Below the pieces are notes generated by a model, which worked only from the letters and a program-made list of their open reading frames with translations, was not told the origin of the DNA and did not search any database. The position numbers and the translations under genes are program-made. Positions 43,227 to 53,051 of a DNA stretch of 57,032 nucleotides are shown piece after piece. Origin of the DNA: an uncultured bacterium (GTDB lineage Bacteria > Babelota > Babeliae > Babelales > Babelaceae); the NCBI GenBank assembly GCA_903831405.1, contig CAIKXM010000031.1:1-57032 (forward strand). Direction: 5' to 3'. Numbering within the stretch: the stretch's first letter is position 1; every line of letters begins with the position of its first letter.

Positions 43227-46103
43227 TCACATAATTGTTCCCATTCTGAAATGTTCGGCATCATATAGCATACGGTGGAGAGATTTTTGCATTTTGTGTA
43301 CAGCAGGTATGGTTGGATTCTTTTCTAGCATTTTTTCTATAATATCATCTTTCCACCAAACCTCTTTTATGGTTGGTGCCATTGGTCCAATTATCTCATA
43401 CAACTGCCCTACGGCAGGAATGCTTGGATCCTTTTCTAGTATCGTTCGTAAAATTGTATGTTTAAACGCTTCTTCTTGTATGGTTGGCAGTATTGGTCCA
43501 ATTATCTCATACAACAGCCCTACGGCAGGAATGATTGGATCTTTTTCCAGTATCGCTTTAATGATCAAGTGTTTGTTACTATCATTTAGCATTTCTGGTA
43601 AATATTTTTTAATTTTTTCGATATTAATTGTTGGTTGGGTTAAAAGCATCTGGATATAACAAGTCTTTTGAATATCTTTTGTGCTTGCTATATCTTTTTC
43701 AAGTAATATATTTTCGGGATTAATTTTTGTTTGTTGAATAATGTCCCAAAACATTCGTTGATACATTTCTTGGTCATGATCAGGTAGTTGTTTATGCGAT
43801 AAGGTGTTATAGAGTGAGCGTATGAGTGGAATTTTATATGATACGTTTTCTTCTGGTAGGTGTGCAACGAAATCAATGAGTTTTACTAATTCTTGGGGGC
43901 TTTGTACCTTGTATAAAAAGAGTTGATAATAGTTGGCAGGGGAAAATTCACCAGAGAGAGGATCTTGTTTGTATTGACTTAATAATGATTTTAACACTGT
44001 GTCTGTCATAAGATGTTCTCTATGGAATTGAGTTTCGCTTAGCATGCGGGGTCGCGGGTCGTTAAATATTGTTTTTGGTGGGAAAGAGAGGTGAAAGTGA
44101 CCTGGATAGAATTGCCAATTGAGTTGCAACGGTATTTCATTTTTAATTAATTGTATTGGGATGCTTTTTGATTTCTCTATATATGCTCTGTCTACTTGCA
44201 TATTTTCATTCCATGCTATTGCTACTGGTGATGTAAAATTAATCTGAACACCATTGCTCGTGAGTATGCGTGCAAGATTGTCAAAGGTAGTAGCGCCAGG
44301 AATAAGAGCTGCAATAACCTTGAGCATATTGTTGGCGCCTGCATTAATTTCGCACCTGTTTGCTCGTGTATAATCAACGTCTGCTTTGCCCGATACAACC
44401 TGTGCCCAGGCATTATGTGCATCTTGTGTACTGAGCGAGCTTGGTGAAAAATCTATAAAGAATTTTTTCAACTTTTGGTCTGCATTGATTGCATCGAGAA
44501 ATTGATGGTTCCAATTTTTCTCCACTGGGTTATAGAGAACTGCTGTAAAAAATTTGAGCAGTGAGGTCTCACCACAATCGGGAAAGGTTGTTTCGCCATA
44601 CTGTGTTTGCATGATCATGCTAACTTCGGGTGGAAGTAGCGTGAAATTTGCATCACCAAAGATATTAAAGCAGAGAAAAGCACATGCATAATCAGCAAGA
44701 TTAGTGAATAGCTCAGCTGGATTGCGCTGCATAAGAATTTGGTATTCTGCTGCACTGTATGGTGGTACATCAATGATAGGCATAAGTATAGAGGTAAATG
44801 TTTGATAGCTTATCGATGATGCTATATCAACAGGCTGCGATTCAAACGTATGGGTTGCTGTCGATACTTGGGTCATTCCCAGAGTCGTGTTGATTCTGCT
44901 TGTAAAAAGTGCTGCTTTATTGTCAAGTGCACTATAAACGCCATACATGTAGTGCATGATATCTTCAAAGTTATTCGCTTTCTTCCACATGCAGGCAAGC
45001 AATAATAGTGTTGTGTTGTGCGGCAGATAGCGGGTATCAAGCATGGAGCCAACAATATCTTTAACAAAGGCATTTTTACCTTCGCTATATGCTCGCAGCA
45101 TAATGGTGTCAGCAGATTGTTCGGTTGCTAGTTTGCTTTCTAAATCAGTTTTTTTGCGCTGTAATATTTGAACTTTTTCTGCATCTTGCTCGCGGGCTAT
45201 ATCTGCCTCTAGGTGAGCGATTTGGCTACTGTAGTACGTGACAATATTTTTCTTGATCAGCACAGGATTAAGTGTATCAAGGTAAGCAATAAGTTTATCA
45301 ACAAGTTCTTTTTTTATTCTGAGTGGTTCTTCATTTTTGTACTTTGCAAATTCTCTCTGTTTTTCTTGGAATGGACTTATTGGTCGTGGTAACTTTTTGC
45401 CTGCTTTGCTGCGCGGTGAGCTTGCATCTTGCTCTATTCTGTCCGGTGATGGCGTTCTTTGTTGTTCTGCTCGTGGAGACGTTTCGCCTTGTTGTGCCTC
45501 ATGCCCAGACAAGTCTTTTTGCCGTGCTTTTTCTGTTCTGTGTATCTCTGCCTGCAGTAGCGCAGTATTTTCAGCTACTTGCTTTTGATAGATGTTTATG
45601 GCCTGTTCGTAATTGTAGAGCAGGCCAATGATATAGCCGATATTTTCGCAAGACAGGTGGGATATCATGTTTGCCGGTATTCCTGAGACATCAAAGGTTA
45701 CTCCATCAAATTGCAGGTTAAAGAGTTGTTGCACCAGGTTGGCCGTAGCAGATTCGCTATCAAGTTGCCATAGATTAAGCAGGTAGGGTGAGTGCCATGC
45801 AAGCGCGCCATAGATTGGTGAAAAAATATTGTCATCAATAGAATTTTCTTGCGTAGCTTGTTGTTGATCTACCATGGTAATTGCCGCAGCGGTAGCAGGT
45901 CCTCTGTCAGGCTGAGCGGGTACTATTTCAGCAGCAGCTGGTGCGGGCGTGGCTGGTTCGCTGGCAGCAGGATTGGTTAGCTGTTGTTTGCGAAATGGTA
46001 CCGCTAAGCCCTTGATATGGGTAAGCGGTAGCTCTGCGTGCAGTGTAAGTGTTATGCAGCTTATTAGTATGGTTGTCTGTACTAGTAACTTTTTATATGT
46101 CAT
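43227..46103 (-). CDS. Large exported protein with 37-residue C-terminal repeats
   Basis: A 958-aa protein with a signal peptide (MTYKKLLVQTTILISCITLTLHA). A Pro/Ala-rich stretch, a charged coiled-coil part (about 180-300) and a globular middle follow. The middle contains FPDCGETSLLKFF with Cys at about 510, a pattern that could be a cysteine-protease or transferase nucleophile, but no His/Asp partner is obvious. The last 130 residues hold three tandem units around LEKDPSIPAVGQLYEIIGP. I chose ATG 46103 because GGGGAG lies eight bases upstream; the reading from 46208 lacks a ribosome site. Function unknown. Confidence 0.65.
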   Translation of the reverse strand: MTYKKLLVQTTILISCITLTLHAELPLTHIKGLAVPFRKQQLTNPAASEPATPAPAAAEIVPAQPDRGPATAAAITMVDQQQATQENSIDDNIFSPIYGALAWHSPYLLNLWQLDSESATANLVQQLFNLQFDGVTFDVSGIPANMISHLSCENIGYIIGLLYNYEQAINIYQKQVAENTALLQAEIHRTEKARQKDLSGHEAQQGETSPRAEQQRTPSPDRIEQDASSPRSKAGKKLPRPISPFQEKQREFAKYKNEEPLRIKKELVDKLIAYLDTLNPVLIKKNIVTYYSSQIAHLEADIAREQDAEKVQILQRKKTDLESKLATEQSADTIMLRAYSEGKNAFVKDIVGSMLDTRYLPHNTTLLLLACMWKKANNFEDIMHYMYGVYSALDNKAALFTSRINTTLGMTQVSTATHTFESQPVDIASSISYQTFTSILMPIIDVPPYSAAEYQILMQRNPAELFTNLADYACAFLCFNIFGDANFTLLPPEVSMIMQTQYGETTFPDCGETSLLKFFTAVLYNPVEKNWNHQFLDAINADQKLKKFFIDFSPSSLSTQDAHNAWAQVVSGKADVDYTRANRCEINAGANNMLKVIAALIPGATTFDNLARILTSNGVQINFTSPVAIAWNENMQVDRAYIEKSKSIPIQLIKNEIPLQLNWQFYPGHFHLSFPPKTIFNDPRPRMLSETQFHREHLMTDTVLKSLLSQYKQDPLSGEFSPANYYQLFLYKVQSPQELVKLIDFVAHLPEENVSYKIPLIRSLYNTLSHKQLPDHDQEMYQRMFWDIIQQTKINPENILLEKDIASTKDIQKTCYIQMLLTQPTINIEKIKKYLPEMLNDSNKHLIIKAILEKDPIIPAVGLLYEIIGPILPTIQEEAFKHTILRTILEKDPSIPAVGQLYEIIGPMAPTIKEVWWKDDIIEKMLEKNPTIPAVHKMQKSLHRMLYDAEHFRMGTIM
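43270..43600 (-). repeat. Tandem 111-bp repeat inside the large exported protein gene
   Basis: Two strong copies and one weaker copy with a period of 111 bases (37 codons) encode EKDP.IPAVG.LYEIIGP..PTI units. The DNA copies still share long exact stretches such as attggtccaattatctca, so the expansion is recent. Confidence 0.8.
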
Positions 46104-46264
46104 GGAAATTTTCTCCCCTTTTTTTATTTTTACTACCATCATACGTATAGCTTGTTCTTCTTGCTTGGTTCTGATATTCAAGAGATCGTTGTTTTTTATG
46201 CATTTCAAAATCTTCTAATACTACAGGTCAAAAGTTTTTGTAAAAATATTTTCGTACATACGTA

Positions 46265-47941
46265 TTACCCAGTAATTACACGATCATGGGCAATCAAATA
46301 GTGTGCAATATTGCGAAACAATGGTGCTGCAATTGTTGAGCCAAATGCATTTTTACCTTTTGGTTCTTTGATAAAAATAGTAATTACTCTTGCATAGTGC
46401 CCTTTTTGTACCACGCCACCAAACCATACAATGAGTCGTGACTTATCATAGCCATGCGCAGTAGCTATCTCGGCAGTGCCGGTCTTTCCTATAACTTGAT
46501 AACCGTTAATAGCAGCACGCTTTCCCGAGCCTTCTTCAACGGTGTGCTGCAGTATATCGCGCATCGTGTCTATTGCTTTTTTATTAAACACCGGCTTTTG
46601 TGTAATGGGCTTTTGCTGAGGTTGTGTGTTTGTTTTTTTTGATGGAATGTTATTTTGCTGTTGCGCCGTATCAATTACCAGTCGCATGGTTGGCAGATAG
46701 CCATTGAGAGGAAACAGGCAAAAAGCACGTGCAAGTTGTAGCAGGGTTACCCGTATTTCGTATCCAAAAGAGAGTGAATGTGCCGTCACACCTGACCATA
46801 GACGGGGTGGGGTGATATAGCCTGGTTGCTCAGAGAGAACATCTATGCCCGTTTTTGATCCAAAGCCACAGGCAGTATAATAGTCCCATAAGCGTTTGCC
46901 CAGTTGATGGCCAAGCTGCACCATGCCAAAGTTATTTGATTGTGCAATGACTTCCTGCAGGGTTACGATACCAAGCGGTGTTACGGTAGTCAGTGGACGA
47001 CCATAGATATAGCCTTTGATAGTATTGTGACAATCAATAGGGGTTTGCTTGTCAATTATTCCTGCATCAATTGCTGCAAGTGCGCAAAATGGTTTTATAA
47101 TTGAGCCGCATTCGTACGCGTCAGAGACACAAATGTTACGTGTTTTGTGAAAATCAAAAGTATCGCATGAAACGTCACAGGTAGGAAATTGTACCATTGC
47201 GATAATATCACCGGTAAACGGATCTGCAATTATTGCTGCGCCTTCAGCTGCGTTGCACCCTTCAACGGCTGCACGAACAAGCTCAAAAGCTTTATACTGA
47301 ACATCATTATCAATAGTAAGAGTAATATCGCTACCACGGCAACCCATTGCAAGTATATCTTTGTTAAAATAATTGCTTCTATGGCAATCCCTTTGAATGC
47401 GTGCGCACGCAGGTTGGCCACTCAGCAGCGTGTTGTATATTTTTTCGATACCAAACAAACCCTCATTATCTATTCCTGTTGATCCTACAATATTGCGTAC
47501 CGCTTCTACTGGGTAAAAACGAGCAGGCTCTTTGAGCAGGTATATATCAGGTGAATTATATTTTTTTACACAGGCTATCTGGGTACCAGAAAGATTGCGC
47601 GCTATATACATAAAGCAAGACTTTTTATAGCCATCAAGGCGATCATACGCATGTTTAAAGTATTTTTTTAGGAATGGCTTAAGCTCTTGCATATTATGGG
47701 TTGATCGTGGGGTGATAAACGCTGAAACAGCGTCATGATTGCCTGCAAGCAGCGAGCCGTGACGATCAAAAATAGAGCCACGAACGCTATGGGAGACTTT
47801 TTCGGTTGTGTATTGGTTGTTTGCAAGACTGCGGTAATAGTGATGAGATAGTATTTGCGTATAAAAAAGCACACAAAGCAGTATTATTACCCATAGGGCC
47901 AAGAAAATTCCAACTGAAATAAAGCGATATTTTGATTGCAT
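46265..47941 (-). CDS. ftsI: Septal penicillin-binding protein (FtsI/PBP3-like transpeptidase)
   Basis: This transpeptidase crosslinks peptidoglycan at the septum. The 558-aa protein has an N-terminal membrane helix (GIFLALWVIILLCVLFY), the pedestal segment with RGSIFDRHG, and the three active-site motifs: SIIK (about 281, in CGSIIKPF), SNN (about 334) and KTGT (about 487). All catalytic residues are intact. A Gln/Asn/Lys-rich insertion lies before the KTGT box. The small ftsL-like gene ends two bases upstream, as in division clusters. No ftsW is in view. Confidence 0.9.
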   Translation of the reverse strand: MQSKYRFISVGIFLALWVIILLCVLFYTQILSHHYYRSLANNQYTTEKVSHSVRGSIFDRHGSLLAGNHDAVSAFITPRSTHNMQELKPFLKKYFKHAYDRLDGYKKSCFMYIARNLSGTQIACVKKYNSPDIYLLKEPARFYPVEAVRNIVGSTGIDNEGLFGIEKIYNTLLSGQPACARIQRDCHRSNYFNKDILAMGCRGSDITLTIDNDVQYKAFELVRAAVEGCNAAEGAAIIADPFTGDIIAMVQFPTCDVSCDTFDFHKTRNICVSDAYECGSIIKPFCALAAIDAGIIDKQTPIDCHNTIKGYIYGRPLTTVTPLGIVTLQEVIAQSNNFGMVQLGHQLGKRLWDYYTACGFGSKTGIDVLSEQPGYITPPRLWSGVTAHSLSFGYEIRVTLLQLARAFCLFPLNGYLPTMRLVIDTAQQQNNIPSKKTNTQPQQKPITQKPVFNKKAIDTMRDILQHTVEEGSGKRAAINGYQVIGKTGTAEIATAHGYDKSRLIVWFGGVVQKGHYARVITIFIKEPKGKNAFGSTIAAPLFRNIAHYLIAHDRVITG

Positions 47942-47943
47942 GG

Positions 47944-48228
47944 TTATACTGATGCCTCCGCTGGAAAGTCTGCTAAGTCGTGCAATTGTTGTGGTTTGAT
48001 TTCCTCCATACCTTCAGCCCTGATTTGTTTTAGCATAATAGAGCGAACGTGCAGTGTGTTGAAAATAGTTATTTTTTCTTGCAACTGGTCTTTAAGTGTT
48101 GCTACTTCTCGTTCGATCTTTTGATTTCTATACGAACGTTTGATAAGAAATACTTCTTTCGAAATATAAGAGAATACCAATGTAATTTGAAAGATTAGTA
48201 TAATTACGCCGCATTGCATTTTATTCAT
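47944..48228 (-). CDS. ftsL: FtsL-like division protein
   Basis: A 94-aa bitopic protein. It has one N-terminal membrane helix (CGVIILIFQITLVFSYIS) followed by a heptad-rich coil (REVATLKDQLQEKITIFNTL), the topology of FtsL, which bridges FtsQ and FtsI at the septum. Sequence similarity is low in this family, so the call rests on shape and on its place two bases upstream of ftsI. Confidence 0.75.
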   Translation of the reverse strand: MNKMQCGVIILIFQITLVFSYISKEVFLIKRSYRNQKIEREVATLKDQLQEKITIFNTLHVRSIMLKQIRAEGMEEIKPQQLHDLADFPAEASV

Positions 48229-48502
48229 ATACCCACCATTTTTTTTGTTTCAACAGCACATCTTTTTTTAATTACGTATGTTTTTTGTATTTTTACTATA
48301 CCAAAAATAGTATGTAGAAAGACCATGGTTTGCACTGGTAAAAAAAACGCAGCGTTGTGTTTTTTGCAAAGCAACGATAGAATTGGCTCAAAATTGTATT
48401 ATATAAAATAGGTATAATACAAAAGCGTGTTGCGCAATAATTGTGTTACACAAGAATGAGCCCTATAAAATTGTGCCACTTGGGGGTAAAAAAAGGAGAG
48501 CT

Positions 48503-49960
48503 ATGCGTCAAATAATTAAATATATCTGTTGCGGTGTCTGTATATTACAAATATTCACTGGTATTGTTGTAGCAAAGCAAAATAAAACCAGTAAAAATAT
48601 CTTTGTACAGAGGCCATTGTTTCAATATACCTTTATAACAACACCACAAATATATTCACAAAAATGTATTTCTAGTGGGTTGACGGCTATTGGAATGTAT
48701 GAGAAAAGCATTCCCGACTGCAGGCAATCACGATACTTTTTGTTTGATTGCAAAGATGCCCTGAGTATTGTGGGTACATCTGATCAGATTTCACAAACAG
48801 TACAGGAGAATAGAGATATTTCCCTTACCTGGCTTGATTATGCGCATGACATTGCACCAGATACAACAAATAACTTTTTTTCGCTCTCTCCTCATACCAA
48901 AACATATGGCGCACTGCTCTCATATTTTAAGACATTTGATCTGCCGATTGATCTGTTCAAAGATTCATGGATTGGGGTGTCTGCCTACGTGCAATCAATA
49001 ACCAATCATTTAGAACTCTCGACAAATGGAAACGCTGAGCAAACAAACGTGATTAGTGAGTTGTTTAATCAAAGTGATTGGCAGTATGCAAAAGTTGCTC
49101 CGTGTGCATGCAGAAAAACAGCGATACCTGAGATAAAGGCAACCTTTGGCTCAACTATATTTGATTGTGATAATCTCTTGGTGCAGTACGTATCATCGTT
49201 ATATATTCCAACAAGTGATAAGCAAAATCCTGAATATATGTTTTCACCAAGTGTTGGCAAGAATAAACACTGGGGTATTGAGGTGCAGCTGCTCTCCACA
49301 ATTCCATTGATTGATGGAGACTTTTGTCCGTTGAACTTTTTCTCGTATCTCTCGAATGTATTTTATATTCGCCGTACGCATCATCGCACCTTTGACTTGC
49401 TCAAGAAACCGTATAGTCGCTATATGTTGCTGCGCAAAGAAGGCCACCAAGAAACTGTGCCCGCAATGAATCTGTTAACACTGCCATGCAAAGTAAAGAC
49501 ATCCAATTGCGCCGATATTTCCTTTGGTTTGAATTATCAAGCACCTTGTTTTGGTTGTAGCTTTGGTTATAACCTGTGGGTGCATCCAACGGAAAAAATA
49601 TTTATACATGCACCTTATTGCAGTGAATATCGTGAAAAATATAGAAACATTTATCCGTTCGAAGAGTATGGCATAGCAGGCTCAGATAAAGATCATTCAG
49701 CAAGTCATGCAACAATTAGAGATATAGCGTTTGACGATCATAATGATGATGAGACTTTTACCACGATCAAGCAATCAGATCTTGACCTGCATTCACCAGC
49801 GGGACAGGGTGGCTCTACTAATACGGTCTTTGGTTTTATTACGCTTAATACGCCAAGCAAGCACTGCAATTTCCATCTCGGTGGTTATTATAGTGCGGCA
49901 TATATTAATACGAGTATGAGTGCATGGGGTGGTTTCTTTACGCTGCAGGCTGATTTTTAA
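48503..49960 (+). CDS. Outer-membrane barrel protein with cysteines
   Basis: A 485-aa protein with a signal peptide (MRQIIKYICCGVCILQIFTGIVVA), a beta-rich body and the C-terminal GGFFTLQADF, with the terminal phenylalanine of outer-membrane barrels. Cysteines again appear in close pairs (APCACRK, CFGCSF), as in the barrel at 22036-23814. AAGGAG precedes ATG 48503. The stop codon directly touches the ATG of the murein amidase gene, so the two are co-translated. Confidence 0.65.
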   Translation: MRQIIKYICCGVCILQIFTGIVVAKQNKTSKNIFVQRPLFQYTFITTPQIYSQKCISSGLTAIGMYEKSIPDCRQSRYFLFDCKDALSIVGTSDQISQTVQENRDISLTWLDYAHDIAPDTTNNFFSLSPHTKTYGALLSYFKTFDLPIDLFKDSWIGVSAYVQSITNHLELSTNGNAEQTNVISELFNQSDWQYAKVAPCACRKTAIPEIKATFGSTIFDCDNLLVQYVSSLYIPTSDKQNPEYMFSPSVGKNKHWGIEVQLLSTIPLIDGDFCPLNFFSYLSNVFYIRRTHHRTFDLLKKPYSRYMLLRKEGHQETVPAMNLLTLPCKVKTSNCADISFGLNYQAPCFGCSFGYNLWVHPTEKIFIHAPYCSEYREKYRNIYPFEEYGIAGSDKDHSASHATIRDIAFDDHNDDETFTTIKQSDLDLHSPAGQGGSTNTVFGFITLNTPSKHCNFHLGGYYSAAYINTSMSAWGGFFTLQADF

Positions 49961-50617
49961 ATGAAAATATATGCGTTTTTTCTAATAATATTTTCTATAT
50001 GTACCTGTTATTCACGACAGGTACATATAGTTATTGATCCTGGTCATGGCACTGCACATAGTCGTGTTGGGACTGCACATGAAGCTGAGCTGGTTATGGC
50101 GGTAGCAGTAGAAGTGCAAAAGCTCTTAAAAAGGCAGCATGTTGCAGTAACGCTTACGCATGCGCGTGTGAATAGGACAGAAAACTTGGGCGCAACGCCA
50201 AGCGATGATACAGTGGCGCGTGCTGCGCTAGCAAATAAAAAACAGGCAACGCTCTTTGTGCGTTTGCATGGTGATGAGCCTGCCGGCAATGCTATGATAT
50301 GCTATCCCGCACTGCACACAGATATTGGTATTGCACAAGAGAGCAGGCGAGCAGCAGAATGCATATGGAAACATATTGTGCCTCTTGTATCACCAATAGC
50401 AGCGTATAAAAAAGAACTGTGTACTGACAATGACACTTTTATTGGCAAGCAGAATGGTGGATTGCTTGAAGGCTCGCAGTATGCACAGGTTCCTGTTGTG
50501 CTTATTGAAATGTTGCCGCTTAATACTACGGGTATCACATGGCTTTCTGATAAGAAAAATCAAAAAAAATATGCTCGCGCTATTGTGACAGGTATTGCTG
50601 AATATCTAGAGCAGTAA
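49961..50617 (+). CDS. N-acetylmuramoyl-L-alanine amidase (Amidase_3)
   Basis: This zinc enzyme cuts the bond between MurNAc and the stem peptide. The 218-aa protein has a signal peptide ([18 protein letters not shown]) and a catalytic domain. The first Zn ligand is in IDPGHG (about 25), the second is Glu in HEAELVM, the third His is in RLHGDE, and the catalytic Glu is in VVLIEML near the C-terminus. It lacks an AMIN targeting domain and is at the short end of the family. It is coupled to the upstream barrel gene. Periplasmic, with a likely role in daughter-cell separation. Confidence 0.88.
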   Translation: MKIYAFFLIIFSICTCYSRQVHIVIDPGHGTAHSRVGTAHEAELVMAVAVEVQKLLKRQHVAVTLTHARVNRTENLGATPSDDTVARAALANKKQATLFVRLHGDEPAGNAMICYPALHTDIGIAQESRRAAECIWKHIVPLVSPIAAYKKELCTDNDTFIGKQNGGLLEGSQYAQVPVVLIEMLPLNTTGITWLSDKKNQKKYARAIVTGIAEYLEQ

Positions 50618-50629
50618 AATGTTATAGAG

Positions 50630-50667
50630 AAAGCGGGTGAATTATTTGTGTATAATTCACCCGCTTT
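50630..50667. terminator. Bidirectional terminator between amidase and groEL
   Basis: A 16-bp stem (50630-50645 with 50652-50667) with a GCGGGTGAATTAT core and A/T ends lies between convergent genes. Confidence 0.85.
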
Positions 50668-50692
50668 ACTAGTTTGCTAACAGATTACTGTA

Positions 50693-52339
50693 CTAATACA
50701 TATCCATTCCACCACCAAATCCACCACGACCGCCACCATGTTGTGGAGCTTCTTCTTTTTTGTCATCAGGAACTTCAACAATAAGCGCTTCAGTAGTAAT
50801 CATCAGACCAGCAATTGATGCTGCATTTTGCAATGCGGTACGCACCACTTTGGCAGGATCAATAATACCTTCTTGGATCATATCAACATATTCACCATTT
50901 TTTGCATCAAAGCCATAGGTTTTGTTGCCTGAGAGAACTTTATCGATCACCACTGAGCCTTCATAACCAGCATTTGCAACAATGATACGAATAGGTTCTT
51001 CGATAGCACGGCGTACAATAGCGACACCAAGTTGCTCATCGCCAACAAGTACAAGATCTTTGAGTACTGATTGCGCGCGCAGTAATGCAATGCCACCACC
51101 AGCAACAATACCTTCTTCGACTGCTGCGCGTGTTGCATGGAGCGCGTCTTCGATGCGATCTTTCTTTTCTTTTAATTCAGTTTCGGTTGCAGCGCCAACG
51201 CGAATGATTGCAACGCCACCGGTTAATTTAGCAAGACGTTCTTGTAGTTTTTCTACATCATAGTCAGATGTTGCATTCTCGGCTTGTGCACGAATTTGCA
51301 ATACACGATTTTTGAGAACATCTTCTGCGCCATAGCCGTCAATAATGGTCGTTGAGTCTTTGGTTACAATTACTTTTTTTGCCTTACCAAGATCAGCAAG
51401 CGCTACATTTTCGAGTTTGATGCCAAGATCATCAGATACAAGATTGCCACCGGTTAATACCGCAATATCTTCGAGCATTGATTTGCGACGATCGCCAAAA
51501 CCTGGTGCTTTGACTGCAACAACATTAAGGGTTCCGCGTAACTTGTTAACAACGAGTGTAGTGAGCGCTTCGCCTTCAATGTCTTCTGCGATAATAAGTA
51601 GTGGACGAGATGCTTTTGCTACTTGTTCAAGAACAGGGAGCAATGACTTCATTGAAGAGATTTTTTTCTCATACATTAATATAACTGGCTCGCTTAACAC
51701 AACTTCGAGCTTTTCTGTGTCGGTTACAAAGTAGGGAGAGAGATAGCCACGATCAAATTGCATACCTTCAACAACTTCAAGTGAGCTGTCCATGCCTTTT
51801 GCTTCTTCAACGGTGATAATACCGTCTTGGCCAACATGTTCCATTGCTTGTGCAATTTGCTCACCAATAAAAATGTCTGAGTTTGCAGAAATCGTTGCAA
51901 CTTGCTGAATTTCTTTTTTGCCATTTACCTTGATAGAGCTTTTTGCAATAGCTTCGACAATAGCATCGACAGCTTTGTCTATACCTCTTTTGAGCTCCAT
52001 AGGACGTGCGCCTGCAGTAACATACTTATTGCCTTCGCGGTATATAGCTTGAGCAAGTACGGTAGCTGTTGTGGTGCCATCGCCTGCAACATCAGCAGTT
52101 TTTGAGGCAACTTCGCGAACCATTTGAGCGCCCATGTTTTCGAATGGGTCTTGTAGTTCAATTTCTTTCGCAACACTTACACCATCTTTGGTAATCTTTG
52201 GTGCGCCAAAAGAACCTTTGTACGCTACATTGCGACCTCGGGGTCCTAGAGTCACTTTGACGACGTTTGCAAGCATATCAACGCCATGTGCTAATTTTTG
52301 GCGTGCTTCAACACCAAATAAAATTTTCTTTACAGCCAT
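50693..52339 (-). CDS. groL: Chaperonin GroEL (60 kDa)
   Basis: GroEL forms a double seven-subunit ring that folds proteins with ATP and GroES. The 548-aa protein has [24 protein letters not shown], the ATP site [16 protein letters not shown], and the C-terminal GGM-type tail (GFGGGMDMY). Length and motifs are normal. groES lies 22 bases upstream in the same unit. Confidence 0.98.
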   Translation of the reverse strand: MAVKKILFGVEARQKLAHGVDMLANVVKVTLGPRGRNVAYKGSFGAPKITKDGVSVAKEIELQDPFENMGAQMVREVASKTADVAGDGTTTATVLAQAIYREGNKYVTAGARPMELKRGIDKAVDAIVEAIAKSSIKVNGKKEIQQVATISANSDIFIGEQIAQAMEHVGQDGIITVEEAKGMDSSLEVVEGMQFDRGYLSPYFVTDTEKLEVVLSEPVILMYEKKISSMKSLLPVLEQVAKASRPLLIIAEDIEGEALTTLVVNKLRGTLNVVAVKAPGFGDRRKSMLEDIAVLTGGNLVSDDLGIKLENVALADLGKAKKVIVTKDSTTIIDGYGAEDVLKNRVLQIRAQAENATSDYDVEKLQERLAKLTGGVAIIRVGAATETELKEKKDRIEDALHATRAAVEEGIVAGGGIALLRAQSVLKDLVLVGDEQLGVAIVRRAIEEPIRIIVANAGYEGSVVIDKVLSGNKTYGFDAKNGEYVDMIQEGIIDPAKVVRTALQNAASIAGLMITTEALIVEVPDDKKEEAPQHGGGRGGFGGGMDMY

Positions 52340-52361
52340 TAGAATAATCCCTTGTATGATA

Positions 52362-52652
52362 CTATTTTATAACGATTGCCAATATTTCATCTTCACGAAT
52401 TAACAACAAGTTTTCGCCCGCATCGGTGCCGGCATACTTTGCAAAAAAGACTTTGTCGCCAGTCTTTACTTGCAATGGAACAATTTTACCATCTTGCATA
52501 AGTCGACCAATTCCAGTTGCAAGAACAACACCTATTTGGGTTTTTTCTTTTGCTGCATCAGGGATAATGATTCCGCCAGATGTTTTTGATTCAGCTTCCT
52601 CTACTCGTTCTATAAGAATACGATCATAGAGAGGAACTATTTTATTATGCAT
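52362..52652 (-). CDS. groES: Co-chaperonin GroES (10 kDa)
   Basis: A 96-aa GroES cap protein with the N-terminal [16 protein letters not shown], the mobile loop [13 protein letters not shown] and the C-terminal [18 protein letters not shown] lies a few bases before the ATG. It is the first gene of groES-groEL. No inverted repeat of the CIRCE type (TTAGCACTC-N9-GAGTGCTAA) is seen upstream, so HrcA control is not evident. Confidence 0.97.
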   Translation of the reverse strand: MHNKIVPLYDRILIERVEEAESKTSGGIIIPDAAKEKTQIGVVLATGIGRLMQDGKIVPLQVKTGDKVFFAKYAGTDAGENLLLIREDEILAIVIK

Positions 52653-52711
52653 ACAGCCTCCTAATTAGAATAGATTGTTCGGATAAAATAACGCGCACTA
52701 TATAGGTAAAA

Positions 52712-52739
52712 AGTATAATACAATCATCATATAGTTCAA
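52712..52739 (-). promoter_or_regulatory. Candidate promoter of groESL
   Basis: On the minus strand TTGAAC and TATACT are separated by 16 bases, about 60 bases before the groES ATG. The divergent gap 52653-53051 shows no other gene or operator. Confidence 0.5.
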
Positions 52740-53051
52740 TAACCTTTATAATAACACACTCATATTTTTTTATACAGGCACCTGTATATATGAAAATATT
52801 TTTACGCACTTGATTCTTTCTTCTCTGTTCCTGTAGTATGCCAAAAAGAGCATGACGTATTGCCACTAGTATCAGCAGTACTTTTAGCATTGTAATTCTG
52901 CTGCATATCTCTGCTGCAAAGTGCCATTGAGTATATATTATTGTGCTCAATATATGTGTTTTAGTATCGGTAGCTCGCAGTGATTTGTTTGGCTATGTAT
53001 GTATATAAGAAGAGCTCTTTGGCAGATAGAATTAAAGAAGGGAAAAATTGT

